A DNA stretch of 64,000 nt, from the NCBI RefSeq assembly GCF_030403435.1, contig NZ_JAUEPH010000002.1, forward strand, positions 372,001 to 436,000, in the 5' to 3' direction. This document shows, in pieces, positions 44,420 to 52,217 of the stretch. The translations under genes and the position numbers were made by a program. The notes under the pieces were generated by a model. It was not told where the DNA came from, did no database searches, and worked only from the letters and a program-made list of their open reading frames with translations. Each line of letters opens with the position of its first letter. Positions within the stretch are counted from its first letter, which is position 1. Source of the DNA: Algoriphagus sediminis (GTDB lineage: Bacteria > Bacteroidota > Bacteroidia > Cytophagales > Cyclobacteriaceae).

Positions 44420-44427
44420 CAAAGATA
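44420..44427 (-). promoter_or_regulatory. -7 promoter box of ald
   Basis: TATCTTTG on the minus strand, a perfect TAnnTTTG, with its 3' end 33 bases before the ald start. The -33 element is not clear. Confidence 0.5.
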
Positions 44428-44728
44428 GCAGTACTCTTTTAAGAGAAAAGGAATAATTTACAAGTTTGGTAGTGTCAATAAATGATATTTGTCAATTTTC
44501 TTTTCATACAGATTATCAATTCTGTCAAAGCTAAAACAACCAAATTATTTACCCCATAATGGGGTTTTTACTTAAGGTTTTTCGGTACAATTTATAGCCA
44601 GCAGATCCTAAATTCAATACAAATACTTTAGAATTATATTTTGTTTTTTCATTATGACAAAATAATATTTTGATATAGACATAATAAATCAACATATTCC
44701 AAATTTTTCATAAGTAAATTTTAACAAG

Positions 44729-44736
44729 TATCTTTG
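44729..44736 (+). promoter_or_regulatory. -7 promoter box of the E1 gene
   Basis: TATCTTTG on the plus strand, a perfect TAnnTTTG, 76 bases before the E1 start, identical to the ald box. Only a weak T-rich -33 region is seen. Confidence 0.5.
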
Positions 44737-44811
44737 CATACCAGTTGAATTTTCTTATTTTTGAACAGTCCGTAAACTGGATAAACCCAAATATGCTTTA
44801 GTTAAAAAATT

Positions 44812-47226
44812 ATGTCAAATACCACTTCATTAAATCCTAGTGATATCCTCGGAAAATTGAGTAAGGAGGAAATCCTTGAAGACTTCCGAATTGCTCAACT
44901 AAGCCGCCATGCTTCCTTGATGGGAAGAAAAGAGGTTTTTATGGGTAAGGCTAAGTTTGGAATATTTGGAGATGGAAAGGAGCTTGCACAAATAGCGATG
45001 GCTCGAGCTTTCCAACTGGGTGACTTTAGATCAGGCTATTATAGGGATCAGACCTTTATGATGGCTTTGGGTGAGTTGAGTGTGCAGGAATATTTTGCCC
45101 AGCTTTATGCTCATACTGATGTGGAAAAAGAGCCAGCTAGTGCGGGGAGATTGATGAATGGTCACTTTGCAACGAGGTCTTTAAATGAGGATGGGAGCTG
45201 GAAGGATTTAACAAAGAAGTACAATAGTGCCGCAGATATTTCACCCACGGCAGCCCAGATGCCAAAGCTTTTAGGTTTGGCTTATGCCTCAAAACTTTAT
45301 CGCCAAAATAAGGGGCTGAAGTCCTTTAAGAAATTTTCAAATAATGGAAATGAAGTAGCATGGGGTACAATTGGAAATGCCTCTACTTCGGAAGGAATGT
45401 TCTTTGAAACCATTAATGCCGCAGGGGTGATGCAGGTTCCAATGGTAGTTTCTGTTTGGGATGATGCTTATGGAATATCCGTGCCACAGGAATTTCATAC
45501 TACCAAAGGAAGTATTTCCGAGGTTCTGTCCGGATTTGAAAGAAATGATGATCAGGCGGGAATTGAAATAATCCGTGTCAAAGGATGGGATTATGAAGCG
45601 CTTTTAAACGCATATGAGCAGGCAGGAAAAATTGCCAGAAATAGTCATACCCCGGTACTAATTCATGTTGAAGAAGTAACACAGCCGCAGGGCCACTCCA
45701 CTTCAGGTTCTCACGAAAGGTATAAATCTAAAGAGAGATTGGATTGGGAGAAAAATTGGGACTGTAATGCTAAGTTTAGAGAATTCATTCTTGAGAATGA
45801 AATAGCTACCGCTGACGAATTAGATAAAATAGATGCGGAGGCAAAAGCTCAGGCTAAATCTGAGAAAGAGGCTGCCTGGAAGGCTTTCTCTTTAGAAATC
45901 AAAACTGAACTTCAGGAGGCAGTGCAATTGATCAAGGAAGCCGCTCAAAAGAGTAACAGAAAGGTAGTTCTTGAGCAGTTGGCAAATGACCTCTCCAAAA
46001 CCTTAAATCCAATCCGAAAAGATGTGATTAGTGCTGTTCGAAAGGCGCTTTTGACATTAAGGAAGGAAAGTTTTGCCACCAAGGCAGATCTAAGAAAGTG
46101 GTTGGATAATCAGGAAGAACTTAATTATGATCGATACAACAGTCACTTGTACAGTCAGACCGAATGGAGTGTAAGCAATATTAAGGAAGTACCTGTTGTG
46201 TATGATGAAACCTCAACTCTGGTTGATGGAAGAGAGGTTCTTCAAGCGTTTTTTGATAAAACTTTAGAATCGAACCCAGCCTTTTTTGCTTTCGGTGAAG
46301 ATGTAGGGAAGATAGGTGACGTGAATCAGGCTTTCGCTGGTTTGCAGGATAAGTATGGACCAAATAGGGTGGCTGATACCGGAATTCGGGAATGTACCAT
46401 CATTGGTCAGGGAATAGGAACAGCGCTAAGAGGGTTGAGACCTGTTGCAGAAATCCAATACCTGGACTATTTGCTTTACGGCTTACAAATGCTTTCTGAT
46501 GATCTGGCCTCTTTGACTTACAGGACTAAAGGTGGTCAAAAGGCTCCAATGATCGTCCGTACACGAGGACATAGACTTGAGGGGGTATGGCATGCAGGTT
46601 CTCCCATGGGAATGATTCTTTCCTCACTTCGAGGGATGGTTATTTGTGTTCCGCGAAATATGACTCAGGCAGCAGGAATGTATAATACATTACTTCAATC
46701 TGACGAACCTGCCATGGTCATAGAGTGTCTCAATGGATATAGGTTGAAAGAAAAGCTTCCGTCAAACCTTGGTGAGTTTACCGTTCCGGTTGGTCAGGCT
46801 GAAGTTTTAAGAGAGGGTACTTACTGTACCGTAGTGACCTATGGTTCTATGTGTCGAATTGTTATGGCTGCGGCTGAAGAATTGGAAGAGATTGGAATTA
46901 GCATTGAAGTAATTGATGTTCAAACCTTGCTTCCATTTGATCTCTCTGGAGAAATAGGGAAGTCTGTGAGCAAGACAAGTAGAGTACTTTTTGCAGATGA
47001 GGATGTACCCGGAGGAGCTTCAGCTTTTATGCTTCAGCAAGCTATTGAAGAGCAGGATTTGTACCATTACCTGGATTCAGCACCTCAAACTTTGGCTGCG
47101 AAGCCTCATAGACCAGCTTATTCATCTGATGGGGATTATTTCTCAAAACCTAGCGAGGATGATGTAGTAGAAAAGGTTTATGGCATCCTGCATGAAGCAA
47201 ATCCTAAAGAATTCCCGAAATTATAA
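44812..47226 (+). CDS. 2-oxoacid dehydrogenase E1, fused alpha and beta subunits
   Basis: An 804-residue protein joining both E1 subunits. The alpha half (residues 1-~440) contains YYRDQTFMMALGELS and the TPP-binding segment GNASTSEGMFFETINAAG followed by VWDDAYGIS. The beta half starts near 460 (GREVLQAFFDKTLESNPAFFAFGEDVG) and includes RVADTGIRECTIIGQGIG and RTRGHRLEGVWHAGSPMG. The fusion is usual in Bacteroidota for the branched-chain/2-oxoisovalerate type. The TPP motif begins GNA instead of the common GDG (Asn at residue 189). E2 and E3 are not nearby. It ends with a strong terminator. Confidence 0.9.
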   Translation: MSNTTSLNPSDILGKLSKEEILEDFRIAQLSRHASLMGRKEVFMGKAKFGIFGDGKELAQIAMARAFQLGDFRSGYYRDQTFMMALGELSVQEYFAQLYAHTDVEKEPASAGRLMNGHFATRSLNEDGSWKDLTKKYNSAADISPTAAQMPKLLGLAYASKLYRQNKGLKSFKKFSNNGNEVAWGTIGNASTSEGMFFETINAAGVMQVPMVVSVWDDAYGISVPQEFHTTKGSISEVLSGFERNDDQAGIEIIRVKGWDYEALLNAYEQAGKIARNSHTPVLIHVEEVTQPQGHSTSGSHERYKSKERLDWEKNWDCNAKFREFILENEIATADELDKIDAEAKAQAKSEKEAAWKAFSLEIKTELQEAVQLIKEAAQKSNRKVVLEQLANDLSKTLNPIRKDVISAVRKALLTLRKESFATKADLRKWLDNQEELNYDRYNSHLYSQTEWSVSNIKEVPVVYDETSTLVDGREVLQAFFDKTLESNPAFFAFGEDVGKIGDVNQAFAGLQDKYGPNRVADTGIRECTIIGQGIGTALRGLRPVAEIQYLDYLLYGLQMLSDDLASLTYRTKGGQKAPMIVRTRGHRLEGVWHAGSPMGMILSSLRGMVICVPRNMTQAAGMYNTLLQSDEPAMVIECLNGYRLKEKLPSNLGEFTVPVGQAEVLREGTYCTVVTYGSMCRIVMAAAEELEEIGISIEVIDVQTLLPFDLSGEIGKSVSKTSRVLFADEDVPGGASAFMLQQAIEEQDLYHYLDSAPQTLAAKPHRPAYSSDGDYFSKPSEDDVVEKVYGILHEANPKEFPKL

Positions 47227-47244
47227 AAGCATAAAAACGACCTT

Positions 47245-47282
47245 AAAAAAGCCATCCTGAGAATTCCAAGATGGCTTTTTTT
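47245..47282. terminator. Bidirectional terminator after E1
   Basis: The stem AAAAAAGCCATC/GATGGCTTTTTT with a 13-base loop separates two converging genes; it has A and T runs on both sides. Confidence 0.88.
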
Positions 47283-47955
47283 AGTCAGGTCTGGTGATTT
47301 GCCTCAGTGTAACTTCCGGTGAGGAGATAAGGTTACTTCGGTTAAGCTGTCGGTCCTGAATCTCTACATCTACTCTGATGGTATCCGTCCTAAAAATCGA
47401 TTCCCAACCCGAAGAAAGCATTCCGTATTTAATATTACCTTCCACTGCCTGACCTTCTTCAGTAGTCAAAACACGTGGAAATCGACCATTGAAGGTCGTA
47501 AAGAATGGTGGATCCTCCCATTTAAATTCAGTAAAGGTTCCATCTCTTTTGATAAAGAATTTCACAAAAATATTGTACTGGTTAGGGTTTTGTTCAACCC
47601 AAATGGTGTCCTTGACCGTTTGGTTATTAATTATAGGATCAATGACCCAATCAATGGGATTATAATCTGGTGCTTCAGGTGGACGTTCGGAATAGGTGAT
47701 TAAGTTTCCCGCATTATCCCGCAAATAGGTCACTGCATTAAATGGAGGATTAATATCTGTAGCGGAAAGTCCCAAATCCCCTTCGGCATCTTTAAAATCA
47801 AGACCAAAAATTAATGAATCCGGCCCTTGAACAGGTACAAATTCAATAGATTCAAACTCTATTTGAGGAACTGAAGGAAAGTTATCAGGTGGATTCACAC
47901 AACTAAATGCGACCAGTGCTACTAAGATAATTCCAGAATAATTTTTCAAACGCAT
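47281..47955 (-). CDS. Hypothetical lipoprotein
   Basis: A 224-residue lipoprotein counted from MRLKNYSGIILVALVAFSCVN, an SPII signal with the Cys near residue 19. An in-frame ATG at 48009 adds 18 residues that are not signal-like and would overlap the divergent gene. The mature part is beta-rich and includes the phrase LDFKDAEGDLGLSATD, seen in many Bacteroidota secreted proteins of unknown role. It converges on the E1 gene. The function is unknown. Confidence 0.78.
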   Translation of the reverse strand: MRLKNYSGIILVALVAFSCVNPPDNFPSVPQIEFESIEFVPVQGPDSLIFGLDFKDAEGDLGLSATDINPPFNAVTYLRDNAGNLITYSERPPEAPDYNPIDWVIDPIINNQTVKDTIWVEQNPNQYNIFVKFFIKRDGTFTEFKWEDPPFFTTFNGRFPRVLTTEEGQAVEGNIKYGMLSSGWESIFRTDTIRVDVEIQDRQLNRSNLISSPEVTLRQITRPD

Positions 47956-48020
47956 AGGGGACGTTAAATTTACGAGATGCACCCTAAACGGTGCTCTGCC
48001 CGAGTGCAAATTATAAAACG

Positions 48021-49013
48021 ATGCAACATTTTAAAAGTTTTTGGAATGACCTAAGAAAATTGACTCCGGATTCTTTTGATGATTTTGCACTTAGACTCTT
48101 TCAGTTTCAGGCATGTGAAAACAAAGTGTACACAAACTACCTCTCGGCCAGAGAAATAGACCCAAAAAAAATTTCCACTGTAGAAGAAATTCCATTCCTC
48201 CCGATTCAATTTTTCAAAAATTTTAAAGTTGTTTCTGGCTCAGAAGATCAGTTTTCTGAGTTCTTCTCTAGTAGTGGAACTACTGGTATGATTACGAGTA
48301 GGCATTATTTTCTTAACGAAAATGAGTATTTGGACCACACGGTTTCACTCTTTCAGGAGGAATATGGCTCAATCAAGGATTACCATATTCTAGCTTTATT
48401 GCCTGCATACCTAGAACGAAAGGGTAGTAGCCTTGTAAGTATGGCCAATCATTGGATACAGGAATCGGGTTCTCCATACTCCGGATTTTATTTATATAAT
48501 CATCAGGACTTGATAAGTAGAATTGAGGAGTTGGCGCAGGATCAAAGGAAAATCCTTCTTCTTGGGGTTACTTTCGCTTTGTTAGATCTGGTTGAGTCTG
48601 GGATAAAGTTTAGCCCTCCGGAGAATCTAATTGTGATGGAGACCGGAGGAATGAAAGGAAGAAGGAAAGAGATGATTCGAGAAGAAGTTCACGAGGTTTT
48701 AAAGCCTTTTTTTGGGGTTTCTGAAATCCATTCAGAATATGGAATGACAGAACTATTTTCCCAGTCTTATTCTAAAGGTCAGGGGAAATACAAGATTCCG
48801 AGAACTATGGACGTTATTTTACGTGATCTAAATGATCCATTTTCTTTGGCTGAAGGCCAAAGAGGAGGAATAAATATTATTGATCTGGCAAACATTCATT
48901 CCTGCGCATTTATTGAAACACAAGACCTGGGGAGTATAGATGACCTCGGAATGTTAGAGGTTTTAGGAAGAATAGATAACAGTGAAATCCGCGGATGTAA
49001 CTTGTTAGTATAG
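48021..49013 (+). CDS. LuxE-like acyl-protein synthetase (orphan)
   Basis: A 330-residue protein counted from the Met at 48021 (MQHFKSFWND); the open frame continues to 47991 but the extra ten residues are not conserved-looking. SSSGTTGMITSRHYF is the ATP/AMP-binding loop of the LuxE/ANL superfamily, and VMETGGMKGRRKEM and SEYGMTELFSQSYSKG are the expected downstream motifs. LuxE activates a fatty acid as acyl-AMP and forms an acyl-enzyme for a reductase. No LuxC, LuxD or luciferase gene is visible, so its role is probably a different acyl-transfer. It is divergent from the lipoprotein at 47281. Confidence 0.85.
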   Translation: MQHFKSFWNDLRKLTPDSFDDFALRLFQFQACENKVYTNYLSAREIDPKKISTVEEIPFLPIQFFKNFKVVSGSEDQFSEFFSSSGTTGMITSRHYFLNENEYLDHTVSLFQEEYGSIKDYHILALLPAYLERKGSSLVSMANHWIQESGSPYSGFYLYNHQDLISRIEELAQDQRKILLLGVTFALLDLVESGIKFSPPENLIVMETGGMKGRRKEMIREEVHEVLKPFFGVSEIHSEYGMTELFSQSYSKGQGKYKIPRTMDVILRDLNDPFSLAEGQRGGINIIDLANIHSCAFIETQDLGSIDDLGMLEVLGRIDNSEIRGCNLLV

Positions 49014-49067
49014 TTATTGCTTTACCAGATATTATTGAACATATTTGACTTGAATAAAACAAAAAAC

Positions 49068-49187
49068 ATGAAACGATTAGCAACTATCGCCCTTGTACTT
49101 GGAATTTTGGCTTTAGCATCTTGCGCATCAAGCAAGCCATGTCCGGCATACGCTTCAGCGGAGCCTCTAGAGCAGGGTAGAGGCTAA
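49068..49187 (+). CDS. 39-residue lipoprotein
   Basis: A very short gene: ATG at 49068, TAA at 49185-49187. The product starts MKRLATIALVLGILALASCA, a near-perfect SPII signal with the lipidated Cys at residue 19, leaving a mature peptide of about 21 residues that begins with SSKPCPAYAS and ends in GRG. It is followed at once by a strong terminator and lies 54 bases downstream of the LuxE-like gene. I do not know a function; such mini-lipoproteins are often missed. Confidence 0.75.
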   Translation: MKRLATIALVLGILALASCASSKPCPAYASAEPLEQGRG

Positions 49188-49221
49188 AAATATGCTGACT
49201 CAATAGTCAGCATATTTTTTT
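49186..49221. terminator. Bidirectional terminator between the mini-lipoprotein and the response regulator
   Basis: The stem AAATATGCTGACT/AGTCAGCATATTT with a 4-base loop, flanked by A and T runs. It overlaps the stop codon region of the response regulator on the other strand. Confidence 0.9.
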
Positions 49222-50357
49222 ATATCATCCAGGGTAATTTCATTCTGTCCAAGAATTACCAGCCTTTCCACTACATTTCGAAGCTCACGGATATTTCCTG
49301 TCCATGGAAATTCCTGTAATCTTTTAATCGCATTCTTCGCAATGGTTTTAGGTGTTGTACCATTTTCTTGGGCAATATCTTTCAGGAATTTTTCAACCAA
49401 AAGAGGAATATCCTCCTTCCGATCCTTAAGTGCAGGAACCTGAACCAAAATCACACTGAGCCTATGGTATAAATCTTCTCTGAATTTTTTCTCCTGAATC
49501 TCGGTTTTTAGGTCTTTGTTCGTGGCTGCCAAAACGCGAACATCCACTTTGATATTTTTATCACTCCCTACGCGATTAATTAAATTCTCCTGAAGAGCTC
49601 GAAGAACTTTGGATTGAGCGGAGAGTGACATATCACCAATCTCATCTAAGAAAAGTGTTCCTCCCTGAGCTTGTTCGAATTTCCCAGTACGCTGTTTGTG
49701 AGCTGAAGTAAAGGCTCCTTTCTCATGTCCGAAAAGCTCGCTTTCAATCAGCTCCGAAGGAATTGCAGCACAGTTTACTGCGATAAAAGGCCCGCTGGAT
49801 CTATTGCTTTTGCTATGAAGCCAATGGGCAACTAGTTCCTTACCAGTACCATTTGGCCCTGTGATTAAAACCCGTGCATCTGTAGGAGCGACTTTTTCTA
49901 TCGTTTCTTTCACATGAAGAATGGCGGGAGATTCTCCCACCATATCTAATTTTTTGGAAAGCTTCTTCTTAAGAACTTTGGTTTCTGTCACCAGGTTTTT
50001 CTTGTCCAGAGCATTCCTAACTGTAAGAAGGAGCCTATTTAAATCCGGAGGTTTTGGGATAAAATCAAATGCGCCTTTTTTGGTTGCTTCTACGGCAGTT
50101 TCTATGCTCCCATGTGCAGAAATCATGATGAATTGGGGTGCTTTATCGAAGTCTTTCACTTTGGCCAGCACCTCCAGACCATCCATCTTCGGCATCTTTA
50201 CATCACAAAGTACAAGATCATAGTCCCCCTCTTGAATTTTAGCAAGTCCCTCAGCGCCATCTTGGGCCTCATCGACTTGAAATTTTTCGTACTCTAATAT
50301 TTCTTTCAGGGTGGATCTGATGACTTTTTCGTCATCAATAATCAATATTTTAGACAT
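49200..50357 (-). CDS. Sigma-54-type response regulator without a DNA-binding domain
   Basis: A 385-residue regulator. The receiver domain (residues 1-~120) has the phosphorylation site in DLVLCDVKMPKMDGLEVLAK and KPP near 104. The AAA+ domain follows, with Walker A GPNGTGKE and the sigma-54 contact loop GAFTSA at 214-219 (usually GAFTGA), GTLFLDEIGDM (Walker B) and the arginine finger region FREDLYHRLSVI. The protein ends at LDDIKKYADY just after the AAA+ lid, so the usual Fis-type HTH of about 60 residues is missing. No partner kinase is adjacent. It lies immediately downstream of rnpB. Confidence 0.9.
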   Translation of the reverse strand: MSKILIIDDEKVIRSTLKEILEYEKFQVDEAQDGAEGLAKIQEGDYDLVLCDVKMPKMDGLEVLAKVKDFDKAPQFIMISAHGSIETAVEATKKGAFDFIPKPPDLNRLLLTVRNALDKKNLVTETKVLKKKLSKKLDMVGESPAILHVKETIEKVAPTDARVLITGPNGTGKELVAHWLHSKSNRSSGPFIAVNCAAIPSELIESELFGHEKGAFTSAHKQRTGKFEQAQGGTLFLDEIGDMSLSAQSKVLRALQENLINRVGSDKNIKVDVRVLAATNKDLKTEIQEKKFREDLYHRLSVILVQVPALKDRKEDIPLLVEKFLKDIAQENGTTPKTIAKNAIKRLQEFPWTGNIRELRNVVERLVILGQNEITLDDIKKYADY

Positions 50358-50380
50358 GCTTCGAATATAAAATAAAAAAT

Positions 50381-50786
50381 GTGCAAGTCTGTAAGCCGGG
50401 TTCTGTTTCCCTAAAGGAATCTTGTCATTTATCTGGGACTGAGTTCACACTCAGCCTCTATCGATCTACCCACTCCGGAATTCTGACAAGTCAGAAATCA
50501 CACGAGCAGCGTTTTGCCCGGAGCCTATTTGATCTTTCAACCCATAAGGTTTGCCATGCCTTCGACATCACTGCCAAAGCGGGGAGCTCTTACCTCACCT
50601 TTTCACCCTTACCGTGAAGTGAAAGCGTCGCTTTACTTCATGGCGGTATATTTTCTGTGGCACTATCTGTACTTTGGCTGTCACCAGCCAAAGCCCTTCC
50701 CGTTAGGAAGTATGGTGCTCTATGTTGCCCGGACTTTCCTCACCGATTCCGATTAATTCGGAACGGAGCGACAAGCCGACTTGCAC
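50381..50786 (-). ncRNA. rnpB: RNase P RNA
   Basis: The minus strand carries the hallmarks of bacterial type A RNase P RNA: GAGGAAAGTCCGGGC near the 5' end (P4 and conserved region I), ACAGAACCCGGCTTACAG near the 3' end (the other P4 strand), and complementary ends (GTGCAAGTCGG at the start and GACTTGCAC at the end). The length of about 406 bases is normal. It is the catalytic RNA that trims tRNA 5' ends. A -7 box TAATTTTG lies just upstream, and the T-rich 3' flank runs straight into the response-regulator gene, so some read-through is possible. Confidence 0.95.
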
Positions 50787-50790
50787 TTGA

Positions 50791-50798
50791 CAAAATTA
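50791..50798 (-). promoter_or_regulatory. -7 promoter box of rnpB
   Basis: TAATTTTG on the minus strand matches TAnnTTTG and ends 5 bases before the first base of the mature RNA, the right distance for a start at the 5' end. Confidence 0.55.
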
Positions 50799-51083
50799 AT
50801 CCAATTAATTCAAAAAATTAGTAGATCTTTATTTTAAGAAATAGGCTTATTTAATACCTCTGAAGGCTTATTTCTCTCCTTGTTAAACTTTTTGTAAAAA
50901 TTTTTAATCAAAGATGAACAAAGTCATGGACTTTGTGTTCTTAATACCAAAGGCTAAAAAATAGCTTTTCTTCATAGTGCTGGGTTGAGCCGCTCCGATA
51001 GGAGCGGTTCTTTTTTTTGCCCTTTTCTTTTGCTGAGTTAGAAGGGCCAATAAAATTTAAACTAGTCTAATGGCAGGATTACT
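50799..51083. other. Intergenic stretch with orphan terminator
   Basis: An AT-rich gap between rnpB and the DUF3109 gene. It contains a hairpin GAACAAAGTC-ATG-GACTTTG (from about 50917) and an orphan terminator (50987-51018), and an open frame of 16 codons from ATG 50914. No standard gene is visible; a small RNA or leader peptide is possible. Confidence 0.4.
50987..51018 (+). terminator. Orphan rho-independent terminator
   Basis: The stem GAGCCGCTCC/GGAGCGGTTC (one G-T pair) with a 4-base loop GATA is followed by eight T. No protein gene precedes it on the plus strand for 1.8 kb. Confidence 0.8.
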
Positions 51084-51091
51084 TAACTTTG
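51084..51091 (+). promoter_or_regulatory. -7 promoter box of the DUF3109 gene
   Basis: TAACTTTG fits TAnnTTTG and ends 14 bases before the ATG, predicting a very short leader. Confidence 0.4.
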
Positions 51092-51104
51092 TGAAAAGCT
51101 GATT

Positions 51105-51671
51105 ATGATTATCGTAGAAAATGCTGTCATCTCAGATGATGTGAAAGAAAAGTTTTTTGTGTGCAATTTGGAGGCATGCAAAGGAGCTTGTTGTGTCGAA
51201 GGAGATGCTGGGGCACCCCTTGAGGAGGAAGAGACCAAAATTCTAGAAGAGATTTATCCGAAGGTTAAACCTTACATAACTGAAGAGGGACAGAAGGCCA
51301 TTGAAAAACAAGGAGCTTGGGTAATAGACAAGGAAGGGGATATGGGTACTCCGACGATTGGCGACAATGCAGAGTGTGCTTACGCTATAAAAGATGAACG
51401 CGGAATCCTAAAGTGTGGCATAGAGCAGGCATATATGGATAAACAGATAGAGTTTAAAAAACCGATTTCCTGTCATTTATATCCGATCCGGATTACAAAG
51501 TATGATCAATACGATGCTTTGAACTATGATCGATGGGAAATTTGTAATCCAGCCTGTGATTTGGGTGCCGAATTGGGGGTGCCGGTATATAAATTTTTAA
51601 AAGAAGCACTGATCAGGAAGTATGGGGAAGCCTGGTATGCAGAATTGGAAGAAGAAGTAGCAAGATCTTAA
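51105..51671 (+). CDS. DUF3109 family cysteine-cluster protein
   Basis: A 188-residue cytoplasmic protein. [21 protein letters not shown] at residues about 18-38 and the later CGIEQAY, SCHLYP and ICNPACDLG give eight or more conserved Cys, the pattern of DUF3109 (YkgJ-like zinc or iron-sulfur cluster proteins). The length is typical. The function is unknown. Its stop overlaps that of the convergent DUF4287 gene by 4 bases. Confidence 0.92.
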   Translation: MIIVENAVISDDVKEKFFVCNLEACKGACCVEGDAGAPLEEEETKILEEIYPKVKPYITEEGQKAIEKQGAWVIDKEGDMGTPTIGDNAECAYAIKDERGILKCGIEQAYMDKQIEFKKPISCHLYPIRITKYDQYDALNYDRWEICNPACDLGAELGVPVYKFLKEALIRKYGEAWYAELEEEVARS

Positions 51672-52216
51672 CCGGCAGCCTCATAGGCTTTTTTCAACCA
51701 ATCGATCAATTCCCTTGAATACTGTTCCTCGTGGTTGATCACAACTCTATGACTTACCATTCCGCTTGATTTAGTGTCAGCTTCAAGAATCCCCTGAGGT
51801 TCGACACCCTTCAAATTAATTCCTACATCAAACCTAGTTTTCGTGGCTGGTATAAGCATAGCAAATTGCTTTTTCCTTTTAACACTTGTATATGCCTTTT
51901 TTGGTAAGAATTCTATGTCTGATCCAAACTTTCCTATTTCACTTTTCAGGCTTTCATAAAGAGGTTTAAAATGTTCTTTTCCTTTGTACTGTTGAGATAT
52001 TAGATCTGTAGCATCACTGGATCCGGCATCTGACTTCAGGGTTTTGTGGGCAACAAGATTAGCAAAACCATGAGTAAAGCCATGTTCTGACTTCAGGTAT
52101 TTCACAATCTGTCCATGTTTTTCAAGATTTTCAGCTTTTACAATCTCGATCCACTCTGAAAGGCTTTTGGAATATTTTTCTTTCAGATTTTGAATCATTT
52201 TCTGTTCCTGATCCAT
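51668..52216 (-). CDS. DUF4287 plus DUF5655 protein
   Basis: A 182-residue soluble protein. The N-terminal half ([42 protein letters not shown]) matches DUF4287, and the C-terminal half ([40 protein letters not shown]) matches DUF5655, a predicted transport- or nucleic-acid-linked domain. The role is unknown. It is the last gene of a minus-strand run, one base after the endonuclease/exonuclease/phosphatase gene. Confidence 0.85.
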   Translation of the reverse strand: MDQEQKMIQNLKEKYSKSLSEWIEIVKAENLEKHGQIVKYLKSEHGFTHGFANLVAHKTLKSDAGSSDATDLISQQYKGKEHFKPLYESLKSEIGKFGSDIEFLPKKAYTSVKRKKQFAMLIPATKTRFDVGINLKGVEPQGILEADTKSSGMVSHRVVINHEEQYSRELIDWLKKAYEAAG

Positions 52217-52217
52217 A

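Larger units (their letters stand above)
44388..44811. other. Intergenic region between ald and the E1 gene
   Basis: An AT-rich 424-base gap holding the divergent promoters of ald (box at 44420-44427, minus) and the E1 gene (box at 44729-44736, plus). The only other structure seen is a short palindrome ACCCCA/TGGGGT at 44551-44565 followed by five T. No gene is visible. Confidence 0.6.

Noticed and set aside
44551..44570. Palindrome ACCCCA/TGGGGT followed by T considered as a terminator or riboswitch end
   Set aside because: The stem has only 6 pairs, no gene precedes it, and no riboswitch pattern is seen upstream of the E1 gene.
47991..48009. Extended starts of the two divergent genes at 47955 and 48021
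   Set aside because: The extensions overlap each other and lack signal-peptide or conserved features, so the internal ATGs are preferred.
50381..50756. Open frames on the plus strand of 78 and 80 codons
   Set aside because: They are antisense to RNase P RNA, which explains the sequence completely.
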